64,000 nt of DNA, taken from the NCBI GenBank assembly GCA_963698735.1, contig CAVOSA010000032.1:217604-281603 (forward strand), given 5' to 3'. A program made the translations under genes and the position numbers. The notes beneath the pieces were generated by a model. The model made no database searches. It worked only from the letters and a program-made list of their open reading frames with translations, and was not told the DNA's origin. The stretch is from RPQJ01 sp963698735. GTDB lineage: Bacteria > Pseudomonadota > Gammaproteobacteria > Steroidobacterales > Steroidobacteraceae. How positions within the stretch are numbered: position 1 is the stretch's first letter; every line of letters starts with the position of its first letter. Shown one piece after another: positions 1 through 9,136 of this stretch.

Positions 1-2
1 CC

Positions 3-1451
3 GCCGACGTGCGCGCGCTCGACCGCCGCGCCATCGAGAGCTTCGACCTGCCCGGCTACGAACTCATGACGCGCGCCGGCCACGCGACCTTGAACGCGCT
101 GCGCCAGCGCTGGCCCGAGGCGCGTTCGGTCGTCGTGTTCTGCGGCCCCGGCAACAACGGTGGTGATGGCTACGTCGTCGCGCGCATCGCCCGTGCGCAG
201 GGCCTGCGCGCGCATGTCGTCGCGGTGGCCGATCCGGCGAGTCTGCAGGGCGATGCCAGGCGCGCCCACGCAGAGTTCGTTGCTGCGGGCGGGCAGATCG
301 AGCCATGGCAGCCGCAGGTTGCCCGTGCGGGTGACGTCATCGTCGACGCGGTGTTCGGCACGGGCCTGACGCGGGACGTCACCGGCCTCGCTGCCGAGTG
401 CCTGCAGGCCATCGCAGCGGCCGGCCGCCCGGTCGTCGCGGTGGACATCCCGTCCGGCCTGCATGCCGACACGGGCCACGTGCTCGGCCGCGCAGTGCGT
501 GCCGACCTCACCGTGACGTTCATAGGCCACAAGCTCGGCTGCTACCTCGGTGCCGGCCCGGACCATGCCGGACACGTCGTCTTCGACGACCTCGAAGTGC
601 CGCTCGGCGTCTATGACGGCCGTCCACCCGCGTTGCGGATTCTCGATGCGTCGCTCGTCGAGGCGGCGCTGCCCGCGCGCAGACGCTCGTCACACAAGGG
701 CGAAAACGGCCACGTGCTGGTGATCGGCGGTGCGGCGGGCATGGGCGGCGCGGTGCGCCTCGCGGGCGAAGCTGCGCTGCGTGCCGGCGCAGGGCTCGTG
801 ACGGTCGCGGCTCATCCGCACAGCGTGGCAGCGCTCAGCGCGCGCCCCGAACTGATGTCGGTCGCAATCAACTCCTGCGACGATCTGGAGCGCGCCGTCG
901 ATCGCGCCTCGGTCCTGGCGCTGGGGCCAGGCCTCGGCCGGTCGCCGTGGGCGATGGAGATTTTCGGCGCGGCGCTGGCGGCGCGCAAACCCATGGTGGT
1001 CGATGCCGACGCGCTCAACCTGCTGGCCGCGGCTCCGCAAGTCCGCGAACAGTGGGTGCTCACGCCGCACCCGGGTGAAGCGGCGCGCATGCTGGGCACG
1101 ACGACGGCCAGCATCCAGGACGATCGCATGACCGCCGCAGCGAGCCTGCAGTCGCGCTATGGCGGGACGGTCGTGCTGAAGGGTGCCGGATCGATCGTGC
1201 AGACGGCTCGCGACGGAGCGTGGATCTGCGACCGCGGCAATCCGGGCATGGCCACCGCCGGCATGGGTGACGTGCTGACGGGCGTCATTGCCGGCATTGC
1301 CGCGCAATGTGGCGATCTCGCACTCGCGGCGCAGGCAGGCGTCTACGCGCATGCGGTCGCCGGCGATCGGGCGGCAGCGGCGGGCGGCGGGCGTGGCCTG
1401 CTCGCGAGCGACGTCATCGCGCAGTTGCGCGTCAGCGTGAATCCACGGTGA
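3..1451 (+). CDS. nnrDE: bifunctional NAD(P)H-hydrate epimerase / ADP-dependent dehydratase (5' end cut by window)
   Basis: Repairs hydrated NAD(P)H: the N-terminal half epimerises the R and S hydrates and the C-terminal half dehydrates the S form using ADP or ATP. The N-terminal YjeF domain shows GPGNNGGDGYVVAR about 46 residues after the GTG at 9 and IPSGLHADTG near residue 148. The C-terminal ribokinase-like domain opens with KGENGHVLVIGG and carries GNPGMATAGMGDVLTG near residue 415. The frame is open to the left edge and residues before the GTG (Ala-Asp) fit the family, so the true start is probably outside the window. Its stop overlaps the tsaE start, the order seen in many gammaproteobacteria. 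Confidence 0.95.
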   Translation, partial: ADVRALDRRAIESFDLPGYELMTRAGHATLNALRQRWPEARSVVVFCGPGNNGGDGYVVARIARAQGLRAHVVAVADPASLQGDARRAHAEFVAAGGQIEPWQPQVARAGDVIVDAVFGTGLTRDVTGLAAECLQAIAAAGRPVVAVDIPSGLHADTGHVLGRAVRADLTVTFIGHKLGCYLGAGPDHAGHVVFDDLEVPLGVYDGRPPALRILDASLVEAALPARRRSSHKGENGHVLVIGGAAGMGGAVRLAGEAALRAGAGLVTVAAHPHSVAALSARPELMSVAINSCDDLERAVDRASVLALGPGLGRSPWAMEIFGAALAARKPMVVDADALNLLAAAPQVREQWVLTPHPGEAARMLGTTTASIQDDRMTAAASLQSRYGGTVVLKGAGSIVQTARDGAWICDRGNPGMATAGMGDVLTGVIAGIAAQCGDLALAAQAGVYAHAVAGDRAAAAGGGRGLLASDVIAQLRVSVNPR

Positions 1452-1918
1452 CGCTGCAGCACGTCGCGCATGGCGCGGACGCGATGCGAGCCTTCGGTGC
1501 CCGGCTCGCGCGCGCGCTCAACGCGGCCCCTGCGGCAGTGCCATTGCTGGTGACGTTGTCGGGCGACCTCGGCGCCGGCAAGACGACGCTGGTCGGTGGC
1601 CTGCTCGCTGAACTTGGCCACGTCGGTCCCGCGCGCAGTCCCACGTACGCACTGGTCGAACCCTACCGGTTGCGGAACCGGGACATCGTCCACTGCGACC
1701 TCTATCGGCTGCGGCATCCGGAAGAACTCGACGACCTGGGCCTGCGCGACATGCAGGGGCCCGGCTCGGTGATGCTCGTCGAGTGGCCTGAAAAGGCTGA
1801 CGGCAGGCTCGGTTTTCCCGATCTCGTGCTGGCGCTCGACTATGCCGAGCCGGACGCGAGGAGCATTCGCCTCGACGCCTTGACGCCGGCTGGCAGGGAC
1901 GTTCTCGTTGGGTTCTGA
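1448..1918 (+). CDS. tsaE: tRNA threonylcarbamoyladenosine biosynthesis ATPase TsaE
   Basis: P-loop ATPase that works with TsaB and TsaD to add threonylcarbamoyl to A37 of ANN-decoding tRNAs. About 156 residues, normal for the family. GDLGAGKTTL (Walker A) lies near residue 38, followed by SPTYALVE and, later, LVEWPEKA. I chose the GTG at 1448 because it overlaps the nnrDE stop (GTGA) and gives the usual family length; an ATG further in would cut the first strand. It begins the classical tsaE-amidase-mutL-miaA-hfq order. Confidence 0.93.
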   Translation: MTLQHVAHGADAMRAFGARLARALNAAPAAVPLLVTLSGDLGAGKTTLVGGLLAELGHVGPARSPTYALVEPYRLRNRDIVHCDLYRLRHPEELDDLGLRDMQGPGSVMLVEWPEKADGRLGFPDLVLALDYAEPDARSIRLDALTPAGRDVLVGF

Positions 1919-1945
1919 AGGGACGTGACAAAGAGCCTGTATCTA

Positions 1946-1951
1946 TATAAT
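1946..1951 (+). promoter_or_regulatory. -10 box candidate upstream of amiC
   Basis: A perfect TATAAT lies inside a strikingly AT-rich patch (about 1940-1963) in an otherwise GC-rich region, 41 bases before the amidase ATG. A possible -35 is GTGACA at 1925-1930, but the 15-base spacer is short. Confidence 0.5.
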
Positions 1952-1992
1952 TTTATTGAATTATGTGTCGCTGGCGCGGTAGATTACGCGCC

Positions 1993-3348
1993 ATGTTGAA
2001 GCAAGGACTTCGCCCGCTCGCCTTGCGCGTGGCCTGGTTGGCCCTGCTGGTCACGTGCCTGCCGGCCTGGGCAGGCCCCGCGCGGGTCACCGACGTGCGT
2101 CTCTGGTCGGGGCCGGAAGGCACCCGGCTCGTCATCGAACTGTCGTCGCCCGTCGAGTACGACGTTTTTGCGCTCGACGATCCGGACCGCGTCGTCGTCG
2201 ACCTCGCGAACACGACGATCTCCGCCAGGCAAGCGTTGCCTGCGGGACAAGGGCCGGTGAAGTCGCTGCGCTCCGGGCCGCAAGTGGGGCAGGGGCTGCG
2301 CTTCGTACTCGATCTGACGGCAGCGCAGAAGCCGCGCAGCTTCATGGTCGGGCCGGACGGCAGTGCGGGTCATCGCCTCGTCGTCGAGTTGCCGGGCAAG
2401 CCCGCTCCGGTCATCACAGCCGTGAGCGCGCCGCGAACGACGCCCGCGACAACACCGCCTGCCGGGAACGAAGTGCTCGCGATGGCCGCCGAGTCCTCGC
2501 GCGCAGCAGCTGCGCAGGCAACGCCCAGGCTGACCGAACCCGCGGTGCCACCCGTCAAGTCGGTGAGTTCGTCCGCGAAGGGCCGCGACCTCGTCATCGC
2601 CATCGACGCAGGCCACGGCGGCCAGGATCCCGGCGCGCTCGGCCGTGGCGGCACGCGCGAAAAGGACGTCACGCTCGCGATCGCGCGCAAGCTCGCGGCG
2701 CAGATCGATGCGGAAGAGGGCATGCGCGCGGTGCTGATCCGGGACGGCGATTACTTCATCACCCTCGGCGCTCGCACGCGCAAGGCGCGGCAGCTTGGCG
2801 CCGACATGTTCGTGTCCATTCACGCCGATTCGGTGCTGAATCGCGAGGTGAGCGGCTCCTCGGTCTACGTGCTCTCGCTGCGCGGCGCGAGCGACGAGGC
2901 GGCGAAGTGGCTGGCCGACTCCGAGAATGCCGCCGATCTCAAGGGCGGCGTGTCGCTCGACGACAGCAGCGACGTGCTGGCGTCCGTGCTGCTCGACGTC
3001 ACGCAGAAAGAGTCGATCAGCGACAGCGTCGAGGCCGCCGAAAGCGTGCTCGCGTCCCTGCGCGGTGTAGGTAACGTGCACCGCCCGCGCGTCCAGCACG
3101 CCGGGTTCGTCGTGCTGAAGTCGCCGGACATTCCTTCGATGCTGGTCGAGACGGCCTTCATTTCGAATGCGACGGACGAGCGCCGCCTGCGCGACACCGA
3201 TCACCAGCAGCGCATCGCCGAAGCCGTGCGCACCGGCGTGCGCAATTACTGGTACGACAACCCGCCACCTGGCTCGAAGCTTGCCGCAATCGTCGCGGCC
3301 CGCCGCGGCGGCACCGTCGAAACCGCGTCGACCCTCTCCGGACGCTGA
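1993..3348 (+). CDS. amiC: N-acetylmuramoyl-L-alanine amidase, AMIN + Amidase_3
   Basis: Periplasmic zinc amidase that cuts septal peptidoglycan so daughter cells separate. The ATG at 1993 gives an Arg/Lys-rich start, a hydrophobic stretch and an AWA cleavage site near residue 27, a good signal peptide; an ATG at 1963 would add ten charged residues and is less likely. An AMIN domain spans roughly residues 30-130, then a Pro/Ala/Thr linker, then the catalytic domain from about 195. IDAGHGGQDPG, VSIHADS and VETAFISN carry the expected zinc ligands and catalytic Glu. Whether it matches AmiB or AmiC by orthology is not decided; the position before mutL is that of E. coli amiB. Confidence 0.93.
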   Translation: MLKQGLRPLALRVAWLALLVTCLPAWAGPARVTDVRLWSGPEGTRLVIELSSPVEYDVFALDDPDRVVVDLANTTISARQALPAGQGPVKSLRSGPQVGQGLRFVLDLTAAQKPRSFMVGPDGSAGHRLVVELPGKPAPVITAVSAPRTTPATTPPAGNEVLAMAAESSRAAAAQATPRLTEPAVPPVKSVSSSAKGRDLVIAIDAGHGGQDPGALGRGGTREKDVTLAIARKLAAQIDAEEGMRAVLIRDGDYFITLGARTRKARQLGADMFVSIHADSVLNREVSGSSVYVLSLRGASDEAAKWLADSENAADLKGGVSLDDSSDVLASVLLDVTQKESISDSVEAAESVLASLRGVGNVHRPRVQHAGFVVLKSPDIPSMLVETAFISNATDERRLRDTDHQQRIAEAVRTGVRNYWYDNPPPGSKLAAIVAARRGGTVETASTLSGR

Positions 3349-3365
3349 TATCCCGCGGCGTTTGC

Positions 3366-3371
3366 TATCCT
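3366..3371 (+). promoter_or_regulatory. -10-like box upstream of mutL
   Basis: TATCCT followed by CGCGC, 39 bases before the mutL ATG. It resembles the TAtaaT-CGCG context seen before hslR, ffh and serS. No convincing -35 is visible. Confidence 0.3.
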
Positions 3372-3410
3372 CGCGCACCCGGCGCGAGACGCCGCCAGCT
3401 GCCGACCTCC

Positions 3411-5168
3411 ATGCCCATCCGGGTCCTGCCCGAGCAACTCGTTCACCAGATCGCGGCCGGCGAGGTGGTGGAGCGCCCGGCGTCGGTGATCAAGGAACTC
3501 GTGGAGAACAGCCTCGATGCCGGCGCCACGGCCATCGACATCGAGGTGGAGAAGGGCGGCGCCGAGCTTTGCCGTGTGCGTGACGACGGGGCGGGTATCG
3601 CGTCGGATGAATTGCTGCTGGCGTTGGCGCGGCACGCGACGAGCAAGATCGGCAGCATCGACGACCTCGAAGCAGTGCGCACGCTCGGGTTCCGCGGCGA
3701 AGCGCTGCCGAGCATCGCTTCCGTTTCGCACATGCGCATGATCTCGCGGCCGCGAGACGCCGGGACGGCGTCCATGGTCTCGGCCGTCGACGGTGCGCTC
3801 ACCGGTCCGGCGCCGCATCCACATCCGCACGGCACGACCGTCGAGGTGCGCGACCTGTTCTTCAACGTGCCCGCGCGCCGCAAGTTCCTGCGCGCGGAGC
3901 GCACGGAACTCGGGCAGATCGAGCGTCTCGTCGAACGACTCGCGTTGAGCCGTTTCGACGTCGGCTTCCGGCTCTCTACCGCGCGCAAGGTGCTCGCGGA
4001 TCATCCGCCCGCGCGCGACGAACGCGCGCGCGATGCCCGCGTAGCGTCGATGCTGGGCGATGATTTCATCGCCAATGCGATGAAGCTCGATCACGAGTCG
4101 TCCGGGATGCGCCTGCAGGGCTGGTTCTGCCTGCCGACGTACGCGCGCAGCCAGGCCGATCAGCAGCATTTCTTCCTCAACGGCCGCCCGTTGCGCGACA
4201 AGCTCATCGCGAGCGCCGTGCGGCTCGCCTACCGCGACGTGCTGTTTCATGGCCGGCATCCCGCCTACGTGCTGTACCTCGAGATGGATCCGGCACGCGT
4301 CGACGTGAACGCGCACCCGCAGAAGCTCGAAGTGCGGTTCCGCGAACCGGGCCTGGTCCACGATTTCCTGTTCCGCACGCTGGAGCGGGCACTCGCCGAG
4401 ACCCGGCCGACGCAATCCGCGGCGGAGGCGATTCCCGCCGCACGTGCCGATTGGTCCATGCCGGGAACCGCAGGGTTGGACTGGTCTCGGTCGGTCGCTG
4501 CCACGGACTTGTACCGCGTACTCGATCAACAGCGCGCGATCGCGGCACCCGAGCCCGTCGCCGCCACCGGGCCCGCCGCCGCCACCGAGCACCCGCTCGG
4601 CTATGCCATCGCCCAGCTCCATGGCGTCTACATCCTGGCCCAGGCCCAGGGCGGCCTCGTGCTCGTCGACATGCACGCCGCGCACGAGCGCACGACCTAC
4701 GAACGACTCAAGGCGTCGCTGCACGCCGAACATCTGCCCGCGCAGCCGCTGCTGGTGCCGATCGCGGTCAACGTGTCGGTGGCCGACGCGGACGAGGCCG
4801 AGGCGCATGCGGGGTTGTTCGCGAGCCTCGGCCTGGAGGTCGATCGCAGCGGTCCCGCCCAGCTCGTGTTGCGATCGACGCCCGCACTGCTGCCGAACAT
4901 TGATCCCGCCACGCTGCTCAAGGACGTGCTCGCGGACCTGCGCGAACAGGGGCGCACCGCCGCCTCCGCAGCGTTCGACCGTGCGCTCGGTACGATGGCG
5001 TGCCACCAGGCGGTGCGGGCAAACCGGCGGCTGACCGTCGCCGAGATGAATGCACTGCTGCGCGAGATGGAGCAGACAGTGCGCAGCGACCAGTGCGTCC
5101 ACGGCCGTCCCACGTGGTCGTTCGTCAGCATGGACGATCTCGACAGGCTGTTCCTGCGCGGCCGATGA
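3411..5168 (+). CDS. mutL: DNA mismatch repair protein MutL
   Basis: Couples mismatch recognition by MutS to strand incision and unwinding. 585 residues. The GHKL ATPase signature is complete: ENSLDAGAT, DDGAGI, ARHATSKI and TLGFRGEAL within the first 105 residues. The transducer domain follows, then a variable Ala/Pro-rich linker (about 330-395) and a C-terminal dimerisation domain containing GYAIAQLHGVYILAQ and DMHAAHERTTYE. No DQHA(X)2E(X)4E endonuclease motif was recognised with confidence: the DMHAAHERTTYE segment resembles it, so whether this protein nicks DNA is open. Its stop overlaps the miaA start (ATGA). Confidence 0.96.
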   Translation: MPIRVLPEQLVHQIAAGEVVERPASVIKELVENSLDAGATAIDIEVEKGGAELCRVRDDGAGIASDELLLALARHATSKIGSIDDLEAVRTLGFRGEALPSIASVSHMRMISRPRDAGTASMVSAVDGALTGPAPHPHPHGTTVEVRDLFFNVPARRKFLRAERTELGQIERLVERLALSRFDVGFRLSTARKVLADHPPARDERARDARVASMLGDDFIANAMKLDHESSGMRLQGWFCLPTYARSQADQQHFFLNGRPLRDKLIASAVRLAYRDVLFHGRHPAYVLYLEMDPARVDVNAHPQKLEVRFREPGLVHDFLFRTLERALAETRPTQSAAEAIPAARADWSMPGTAGLDWSRSVAATDLYRVLDQQRAIAAPEPVAATGPAAATEHPLGYAIAQLHGVYILAQAQGGLVLVDMHAAHERTTYERLKASLHAEHLPAQPLLVPIAVNVSVADADEAEAHAGLFASLGLEVDRSGPAQLVLRSTPALLPNIDPATLLKDVLADLREQGRTAASAAFDRALGTMACHQAVRANRRLTVAEMNALLREMEQTVRSDQCVHGRPTWSFVSMDDLDRLFLRGR

Positions 5169-6133
5169 CCGCACTGCCCGGCACCAACGCGCCCGACGCG
5201 GTCTGCCTGATGGGGCCGACCTGCACGGGCAAGACCGCGCTGGCCCTGCAGCTGGCCACGCGCTTTCCCGTCGAGATCATCAGCGTCGATTCGGCGCTCG
5301 TGTACCGCGGGATGGACATTGGCACGTCCAAGCCGACGGTCGCGGAGCGGGCGCCGGTGCCCCATCACCTGATAGACATCTGCGACCCGTCGGATCCGTA
5401 TTCGGCCGGCCGTTTTCGCCGCGATGCCCTGGCGTGCATCGAAGCCATTCGGGAACGGGGGCGTGTACCCCTGCTCGTGGGCGGAACCATGCTCTATTTC
5501 CGCGCCTTGACCCACGGTCTCGCGCCGCTGCCCGAAGCCAACCCGGACATCCGGACGGCCCTCGATGCCATGGCCCAGACCACCGGCTGGCCGGCGCTGC
5601 ATGCCGAGCTGGCCGAGCGCGACCCGGTCGCCGCCGGCCGGATCCAGCCGCTCGACGCCCAGCGCATCCAGCGCGCACTCGAAGTCCTGCAGCTGACGGG
5701 CGAGCGCCTGTCGGACCTGCAGCGGCTTGCTGAGCCGGCGCCGTACCGGCTGGCGAGGTTCGCGCTGGTGCCCGTGTCCCGCCCCGAGCTTTACCAGCGC
5801 ATCAACGCGCGGTTTGACGCCATGATGGCCGCCGGCTTGCTGGACGAGGTCCGGCGTCTGCGCGCCCGGGGCGACCTGGACCCGGACCTGCCGAGCCTGC
5901 GCGCGGTCGGCTATCGGCAACTCTGGCAGCACCTCGAGGGCCTGGGATCGCTCGACGGGGCCGTCGAGGAGGCCAGGAAAGCCACGCGCAACCTGGCCAA
6001 GCGCCAGCTCACCTGGCTGCGCGCCGACCCGGAAATCGCCTGGGTGCCGTCCCTTGAAGCGGCCGATCTCGCCCCGATATCCGCTGCACTGACGAGCGCC
6101 GTGGAAAAAATCGGTCCAGATGCCCTGTGCTAG
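5165..6133 (+). CDS. miaA: tRNA dimethylallyltransferase
   Basis: Transfers dimethylallyl from DMAPP to A37 of tRNAs reading UNN codons. 322 residues. P-loop GPTCTGKTALA is near residue 17, then DSALVYRGMDIGTSKP, which binds the substrate base, and the DxxQA-like segment is present as PLDAQRIQRALEV. The start is the ATG overlapping the mutL stop; this gives an N-terminus of normal length. It lies between mutL and hfq as in E. coli. Confidence 0.96.
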   Translation: MTALPGTNAPDAVCLMGPTCTGKTALALQLATRFPVEIISVDSALVYRGMDIGTSKPTVAERAPVPHHLIDICDPSDPYSAGRFRRDALACIEAIRERGRVPLLVGGTMLYFRALTHGLAPLPEANPDIRTALDAMAQTTGWPALHAELAERDPVAAGRIQPLDAQRIQRALEVLQLTGERLSDLQRLAEPAPYRLARFALVPVSRPELYQRINARFDAMMAAGLLDEVRRLRARGDLDPDLPSLRAVGYRQLWQHLEGLGSLDGAVEEARKATRNLAKRQLTWLRADPEIAWVPSLEAADLAPISAALTSAVEKIGPDALC

Positions 6134-6238
6134 ACTCGGCCCGTTCCTGCTGGGCCCACGCGGCACGCAGACGGGCCGTTGCAAGGAAGATGCGGCGCAG
6201 GAACGAACGGCACAAGAGACAAGAAGGAGAAGATCAAA

Positions 6239-6499
6239 ATGGCCAAGGGCCAGTCCCTTCAGGATCCTTTCCTGAACGCTCTCCGCAAGGAGCGCATCCC
6301 CGTATCCATTTATCTGGTCAACGGCATCAAGCTGCAGGGCCAGATCGACTCGTTTGACCAGTTCGTGGTTCTGTTGCGCAACAGCGTGAGCCAGATGGTC
6401 TACAAGCACGCCATCTCGACCATCGTGCCGGCGCGTAACGTGCGCCTGCCCGCGGGCGATGACGACCTGCCACCGCTCGAGGACGCCCCGGCGGACTGA
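6239..6499 (+). CDS. hfq: RNA chaperone Hfq
   Basis: Sm-like hexameric ring that pairs small RNAs with target mRNAs. 86 residues. Sm1 spans about 8-40 and Sm2 contains YKHAISTIVPAR, where the family has KHA. The start follows AAGAAGGAGAAG at a good distance. The C-terminal tail is short and acidic (DDDLPPLEDAPAD), as in many non-enteric gammaproteobacteria. A -10-like TAGACT lies at 6131-6136 at the end of miaA, so hfq may also have its own promoter. Confidence 0.97.
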   Translation: MAKGQSLQDPFLNALRKERIPVSIYLVNGIKLQGQIDSFDQFVVLLRNSVSQMVYKHAISTIVPARNVRLPAGDDDLPPLEDAPAD

Positions 6500-6525
6500 T
6501 CTGCCGCAGGCGAGGACAGGGAGCA

Positions 6526-7872
6526 TTGTTCGAAAGGCCGGCCAGCGGAGAAAGCGCGATCCTCGTTTGTGTGGGGCTCGGCCGCGCCCCTGAGCCCGAT
6601 CGCATCGAAGAATTCGGCGCCCTGGCCCGTTCGGCTGGCGCGCAGGTCCTCGAGGTGATCGTGGCCACCCGTAAGTCCGCCGACCCCCGGTTCCTGATCG
6701 GTTCCGGCAAGGTCGAGGAACTGCGCTCCCGCGTCGAGGCGCTGGGCGCGGAAGTCGTCGTCATCGACGGTGCCCTCAGCCCCAGCCAGGAGCGCAACCT
6801 CGAAAAAGAACTGAAGTGCCGCGTGCTCGATCGCAGCGGCCTGATCCTCGACATCTTCGCGCAACGCGCGCGCACTTTCGAAGGCAAGCTGCAGGTCGAG
6901 CTCGCGCAGCTCGAGCACATGTCCACGCGCCTGGTTCGCGGCTGGACCCACCTGGAACGGCAGCGAGGCGGCGGCATCGGCCTGCGCGGCCCGGGCGAAA
7001 CCCAGCTCGAAACCGACCGGCGGCTGATCGGCAAGCGCATCAAGACGCTGAACGACCGCATCGAGAAGGTCCTGCAGCAGCGCGAGACGACGCGGCAGGA
7101 ACGCAAGCGCCAGGAAGTGCCGACGATCGCGCTGGTGGGTTACACCAACGCGGGCAAGTCCACGCTATTCAACCGGCTGACGCGTGCCGGGGCCTTTACG
7201 GCCGACCAGCTCTTCGCGACGCTCGACCCGACCGTGCGACGCCTGCACCTGGCTCCGGGACTCGAGACCGCCCTGGCCGACACCGTCGGCTTCGTGCGCG
7301 ACCTGCCCCACGAACTCGTCGCGGCATTTCGTTCCACGCTGCAGGAGGCGCGCGAGGCCGACCTGCTGCTGCACGTAATCGACGCCGCCGATCCCGAGCG
7401 CAACGACCGCATCGCGCAGGTCAACGAGGTGCTCGAGTCGATCGGCGCGCGGGACGTGCCGCAGGTTGCGGTCTACAACAAGATCGACCGCACCGGCGAG
7501 CCATCGCGTTCGGAAGTGGGCGAGGGCGGCCTGATCGACCGGATCTGGCTGTCCGCGCATAGTGGCGCAGGCGTCGACCTGCTGCTGCAGGCGCTGCACC
7601 AGCGGCTCGGCGCGGACCTCTGCCATTGCGTCCTGCGCATCCCGGCCCGAGCCGGGCGGGCGCGGGCGCGGCTGTTCGAGGCTGGGGCCGTCATTGGTCA
7701 GAAAACGCTTGACGACGGCGTCCTCGAGGTCGAGGTCAGCCTGCGTCGGCAGGACCTCGAGCGAATCTGCCGCGACGACGGGATCGAATTGCCAGCGGCA
7801 AACGCGCCTTGTGCCGGCGATGGCCGGTTTCTACAATCCATCGACTCTTTGGCGACCCGGGGTGCGGCATGA
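6526..7872 (+). CDS. hflX: ribosome-associated GTPase HflX
   Basis: GTPase that splits stalled ribosomes under stress. 448 residues. The N-terminal HflX domain includes the glycine-rich GGGIGLRGPGETQLE around residue 147. The G domain shows GYTNAGKSTLFNRL (G1), DTVGFVRDLPHELV (G3) and YNKID (G4). The start is a TTG at 6526: the encoded LFERPASGESAILV lines up with the conserved family N-terminus and no ATG or GTG is nearby, so a rare start codon is the best reading. It lies 26 bases after hfq. Confidence 0.95.
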   Translation: MFERPASGESAILVCVGLGRAPEPDRIEEFGALARSAGAQVLEVIVATRKSADPRFLIGSGKVEELRSRVEALGAEVVVIDGALSPSQERNLEKELKCRVLDRSGLILDIFAQRARTFEGKLQVELAQLEHMSTRLVRGWTHLERQRGGGIGLRGPGETQLETDRRLIGKRIKTLNDRIEKVLQQRETTRQERKRQEVPTIALVGYTNAGKSTLFNRLTRAGAFTADQLFATLDPTVRRLHLAPGLETALADTVGFVRDLPHELVAAFRSTLQEAREADLLLHVIDAADPERNDRIAQVNEVLESIGARDVPQVAVYNKIDRTGEPSRSEVGEGGLIDRIWLSAHSGAGVDLLLQALHQRLGADLCHCVLRIPARAGRARARLFEAGAVIGQKTLDDGVLEVEVSLRRQDLERICRDDGIELPAANAPCAGDGRFLQSIDSLATRGAA

Positions 7873-7948
7873 TGGCCGACACCCGAGCGCGGCCGGGGAT
7901 TCGCCCGTTCAGCACCTGAAATTCAAAGCATCCGGAGCACTCCCACCC

Positions 7949-9136
7949 ATGGCCTGGAACGACCCGGGCAGGAATCGCAATCCCTGGGGCAATCGCCCCG
8001 ACAAGGGAGCGGCCGATCTCGACGAGGCCCTGCGCAACCTGCAACGCAAACTTTCCCAGATGTTCGGGGGCACCGGTGGCGGTGGCGACGATGGTGGCCG
8101 TGACGATGGTCGCGGCGGTGGCTCCGGCGGCAGCAGCGCGGCAATGCGCGGCTTCGGCTTCAGCACCGTCGCGCTCGTGCTGCTGGGCGTGTGGGCGCTG
8201 ACCGGCTTCTACATCGTCGATGCGGCGGAACGGGGCGTGGTGACGCGTTTCGGCCAGTACGTCGCGACGACCGCGCCGGGCCTGCGCTGGCACATCCCGT
8301 GGCCGATCGAGGCCCGCCAGATCATCAACGTCGAGACCATCGAGGGCGTGACCGACCAGACCCGCATGCTGACTGCGGACGAAAACCTGGTCGACATCAA
8401 CATCGCCGTGCAGTACCGCCGGGCCGAGCCGGTCTCCTACGCCTTCAACGTGCGGGATCCGGACCAGACGCTCAAGGAAGTGGCCGAAAGCGCCATCCGC
8501 GAGATCGTCGGCCGCAGCCAGCTCGATTTCGTGCTCGAACAAGGCCGCCAGGAAATCACGGCCAAGACCAAGGACCTGATCCAGCGCACGCTCGACGCCT
8601 ACAAGACCGGCATCGAGGTGACCTCGGTCAACCTGCAGGGCGTCAGCGTGCCGGAGCAGGTGCAGAGCTCGCAGCGCGATGCGATCAAGGCGCGCGAGGA
8701 CCGCGAACGTCTTGCCCTCGAAGCGCAGGCGTACGCCAACGACATCCTGCCGAAGGCCAAGGGCTCCGCGGCGCGCCAGACCGAAGATGCGGCGGCCTAC
8801 AAGGCCCGCATCGTGGCCGATGCCGAGGGTGAGGCGCAGCGCTTCACGCAGCTGCTGGAGAGTTACGAGCGCGCGCCAGGCGTCGTCCGCCAGCGTCTGT
8901 ATTTCGAAACGATAGAAGAAGTGTTCGGCAACACCAACAAGGTGCTGGTCGACACCAAGGGCACGGGCAACATGGTCTATCTGCCGCTGGACAAGCTCAG
9001 CGAAGGCCGCACCCGCACGCTGACGCTGGACGAGCAGCGCCAGGTGCCTGCAACGGTGCAGCCGCGCGCCGCGGCCGACGAGGCGCAGGCCGACGTCGTC
9101 GTGCCGGAAGCGCGCCGCGAGCGGGGAGCACGCTGA
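7949..9136 (+). CDS. hflK: FtsH protease modulator HflK
   Basis: Inner-membrane SPFH/band 7 protein that forms a complex with HflC around FtsH and tunes its proteolysis. 395 residues. The cytoplasmic N-terminus has the family pattern (WNDPGRNRNPWG) and a long Gly/Asp-rich stretch (about 40-65), then one transmembrane segment at about 71-90. The band 7 domain follows, then a charged coiled coil (about 235-300). I chose the ATG at 7949 because MAWNDPG matches family starts; upstream in-frame sequence belongs to the hflX shadow. The stop overlaps the hflC start (TGATG). Confidence 0.95.
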   Translation: MAWNDPGRNRNPWGNRPDKGAADLDEALRNLQRKLSQMFGGTGGGGDDGGRDDGRGGGSGGSSAAMRGFGFSTVALVLLGVWALTGFYIVDAAERGVVTRFGQYVATTAPGLRWHIPWPIEARQIINVETIEGVTDQTRMLTADENLVDINIAVQYRRAEPVSYAFNVRDPDQTLKEVAESAIREIVGRSQLDFVLEQGRQEITAKTKDLIQRTLDAYKTGIEVTSVNLQGVSVPEQVQSSQRDAIKAREDRERLALEAQAYANDILPKAKGSAARQTEDAAAYKARIVADAEGEAQRFTQLLESYERAPGVVRQRLYFETIEEVFGNTNKVLVDTKGTGNMVYLPLDKLSEGRTRTLTLDEQRQVPATVQPRAAADEAQADVVVPEARRERGAR